Below are positions 63,218 through 64,000 of a stretch of 64,000 nucleotides of DNA, piece after piece. This DNA is from an uncultured bacterium (lineage in GTDB: Bacteria > Bacillota > Clostridia > Oscillospirales > Ruminococcaceae): positions 23,139-87,138 of the forward strand of contig CAJMLV010000006.1 of NCBI GenBank assembly GCA_905214345.1, in the 5' to 3' direction. The stretch's first letter is position 1, and each line of letters starts with the position of its first letter. A program made the position numbers and the translations under genes. The notes beneath the pieces were generated by a model that was not told the DNA's origin, ran no database searches, and saw nothing but the letters and a program-made list of their open reading frames with translations.

Positions 63218-63616
63218 AAAAACACTCCGAATCGAAAATCCTTTTCACTATGGAATATTGTTGTTGCTCTTAGGCGAACAAAGACCTGGTGATTTGTCTA
63301 AAAATGCGAAAAAAAGGCCCCAAAATATAAAATTGGAAACTTATACATAAAAATAGGACAAATAAAATATAATGATATGTGATAAAATGGGTTCTGTGTT
63401 CATTGAAAATTGTAAGAGACGACAAAACAGGAAATGCAGAATTGGCCCTTTTGTGCATCCTGTAGAAAAGGGACGTCTGCATGACTGCAAGTTGGAATCA
63501 CGGGCGATAATCATGCTATAATACCCATGCAAGGCAAAGGTGAGAGGGCGCGGCCCCCGCCGCCTTGTCCGTGCCGGATCGTCCGGTACGAGGGGATATG
63601 TATGGAGGTCTTAATT
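63218..63616 (+). other. A/T-rich regulatory region before the HPr-like gene
   Basis: A 399-nt gap, markedly A/T-rich over its first 200 nt. It holds an extended -10 TGATAAAAT (63381-63389), a two-part stem ATGCAGA/TCTGCAT (63434-63440/63476-63482) enclosing CCCTTTT/AAAAGGG (63446-63452/63466-63472), and a second extended -10 (63514-63522). The 90-nt proximal leader has a GTGCCGG/TCCGGTAC stem. No protein gene is supported; a small RNA is possible. Confidence 0.55.
63514..63522 (+). promoter_or_regulatory. Extended -10 promoter of the HPr-like gene
   Basis: TGCTATAAT, perfect extended -10; TTGGAA at 63492-63497 is 19 bp upstream. Confidence 0.6.
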
Positions 63617-63838
63617 ATGGTAAGACAAGTCAAGGTTTCCAACTTCAGTGAAGTTCAGGGGATCGTGTCTGCCGCTGCCAAATGCTACAACGAGGTTGGC
63701 GTGCATGACATGAAGGGCAGCATCGCCGATGCGAAGAGCATTCTTGGCATGATGAGCCTGGATTACAGCCGTCCCGTCAAGATCGTCTGCGAAGATGAGC
63801 GGGAACTGGACTGTGTTGTCAGTGCCCTGAAGCAGTAA
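63617..63838 (+). CDS. HPr-family protein lacking the active-site histidine (Crh-like)
   Basis: 73 residues; the start is the ATG at 63617 after GGAGG (63604-63608). The fold is HPr-like, with DAKSILGMMSLDYS matching the regulatory-serine region (S41 equals Ser46). The position of the catalytic His15 is Gln14 (SEVQGIVSA instead of TGLHARPA), so it should not carry PEP-derived phosphate. Bacillus Crh has the same change (Gln15) and acts only through Ser46-P with CcpA. A similar regulatory role is inferred; no hprK or ccpA gene is in the window. Confidence 0.85.
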   Translation: MVRQVKVSNFSEVQGIVSAAAKCYNEVGVHDMKGSIADAKSILGMMSLDYSRPVKIVCEDERELDCVVSALKQ

Positions 63839-63878
63839 AAGTCAAGGAAGCCGCCCCCATCGTGGGCTGAAACCAGGA

Positions 63879-63905
63879 CCCGCCCCCAACAGGGGGCGGG
63901 TTTTT
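63879..63905 (+). terminator. Terminator of the HPr-like gene
   Basis: CCCGCCCCC/GGGGGCGGG, loop AACA, then TTTTT. Confidence 0.92.
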
Positions 63906-63952
63906 GCTTTGTGAGGCAGACAGAAAAAGCGGGCAGCGTGCCATTCGTGAAG

Positions 63953-64000
63953 TGACCCCGAAAAGTTAGACAATATTTTTGAAGAAATTGTTCAAGCAAC
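63953..64000. mobile_element. Probable left end of an IS3-family element (cut by window)
   Basis: TGACCCCGAAAAGTTAGACA resembles the terminal inverted repeat of IS3-family (IS150-type) elements. The following A/T-rich stretch differs from the local base use. No transposase frame is visible before the window ends. Confidence 0.45.

Overview
This window is a high-GC (roughly 58-60 % by eye) chromosomal segment from a gut-type Bacillota, most likely the Oscillospiraceae/Ruminococcaceae group around Faecalibacterium, Gemmiger and Subdoligranulum. The placement rests on several points. The ribosomal gene order is clostridial, with rpsD lying inside the alpha operon and a KOW-protein gene between map and infA. 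A preQ1-III-type riboswitch, a class described mainly from this family, sits in front of queT. GlnRS is present, as are an ATP-type PEP carboxykinase and a divergent 387-residue PRPP synthetase. The exact genus is not settled by what can be seen.

Layout. (1) 1-11300: the distal S10 operon, the spc operon and the alpha operon, read rightwards: rplP (5' end missing), rpmC, rpsQ, rplN, rplX, rplE, rpsZ, rpsH, rplF, rplR, rpsE, rpmD, rplO, secY, adk, map, KOW gene, infA, rpmJ, rpsM, rpsK, rpsD, rpoA, rplQ, then a strong terminator. (2) 11300-22730: a cell-wall M23/G5 peptidase (leftward), PRPP synthetase, murD with a GNAT gene and a PLP lyase, nicotinate phosphoribosyltransferase, a CmpB-like membrane protein, a HAD phosphatase, a GT2 glycosyltransferase, and three genes for proteins of 37-44 residues. 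(3) 22730-33760: cca, an unknown gene, an RpiR regulator and pckA (leftward); a nitroreductase, acpS, an acyltransferase and mazF (rightward); ApbE with a DUF3783-like gene, and an ABC exporter with its TetR regulator (leftward). (4) 33760-42600: secA, a HAD phosphatase, queT under its riboswitch, a MATE pump, DegV, trmL and a pyridoxal kinase, all leftward. (5) 42600-48100: a serine-centred block with serA and serC (synthesis), sdaAA and sdaAB (degradation), two tRNA-Ser genes, and an orphan BlaI-type repressor with two visible operators. (6) 48100-64000: a YibE/F permease, a lipoprotein alkaline phosphatase, glnS, tsaD, polA, dus, yfbR, a YfhO-type membrane protein, tex and an HPr/Crh-like protein. 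The window closes on what looks like the left end of an IS3-family element.

Most genes are core housekeeping. No prophage, CRISPR array or large accessory island is visible. The points of most interest are regulatory. They are the preQ1-III element; promoters whose -35 box lies in the loop of a hairpin, in one clear case the preceding gene's terminator; the BlaI operator region, which is dense in repeats; a free-standing 44-codon gene with its own promoter and terminator; a structured leader before the MATE gene; and an HPr homologue that has lost the catalytic histidine but kept the regulatory serine, as in Crh. All assignments come from reading the sequence; no database search was run.
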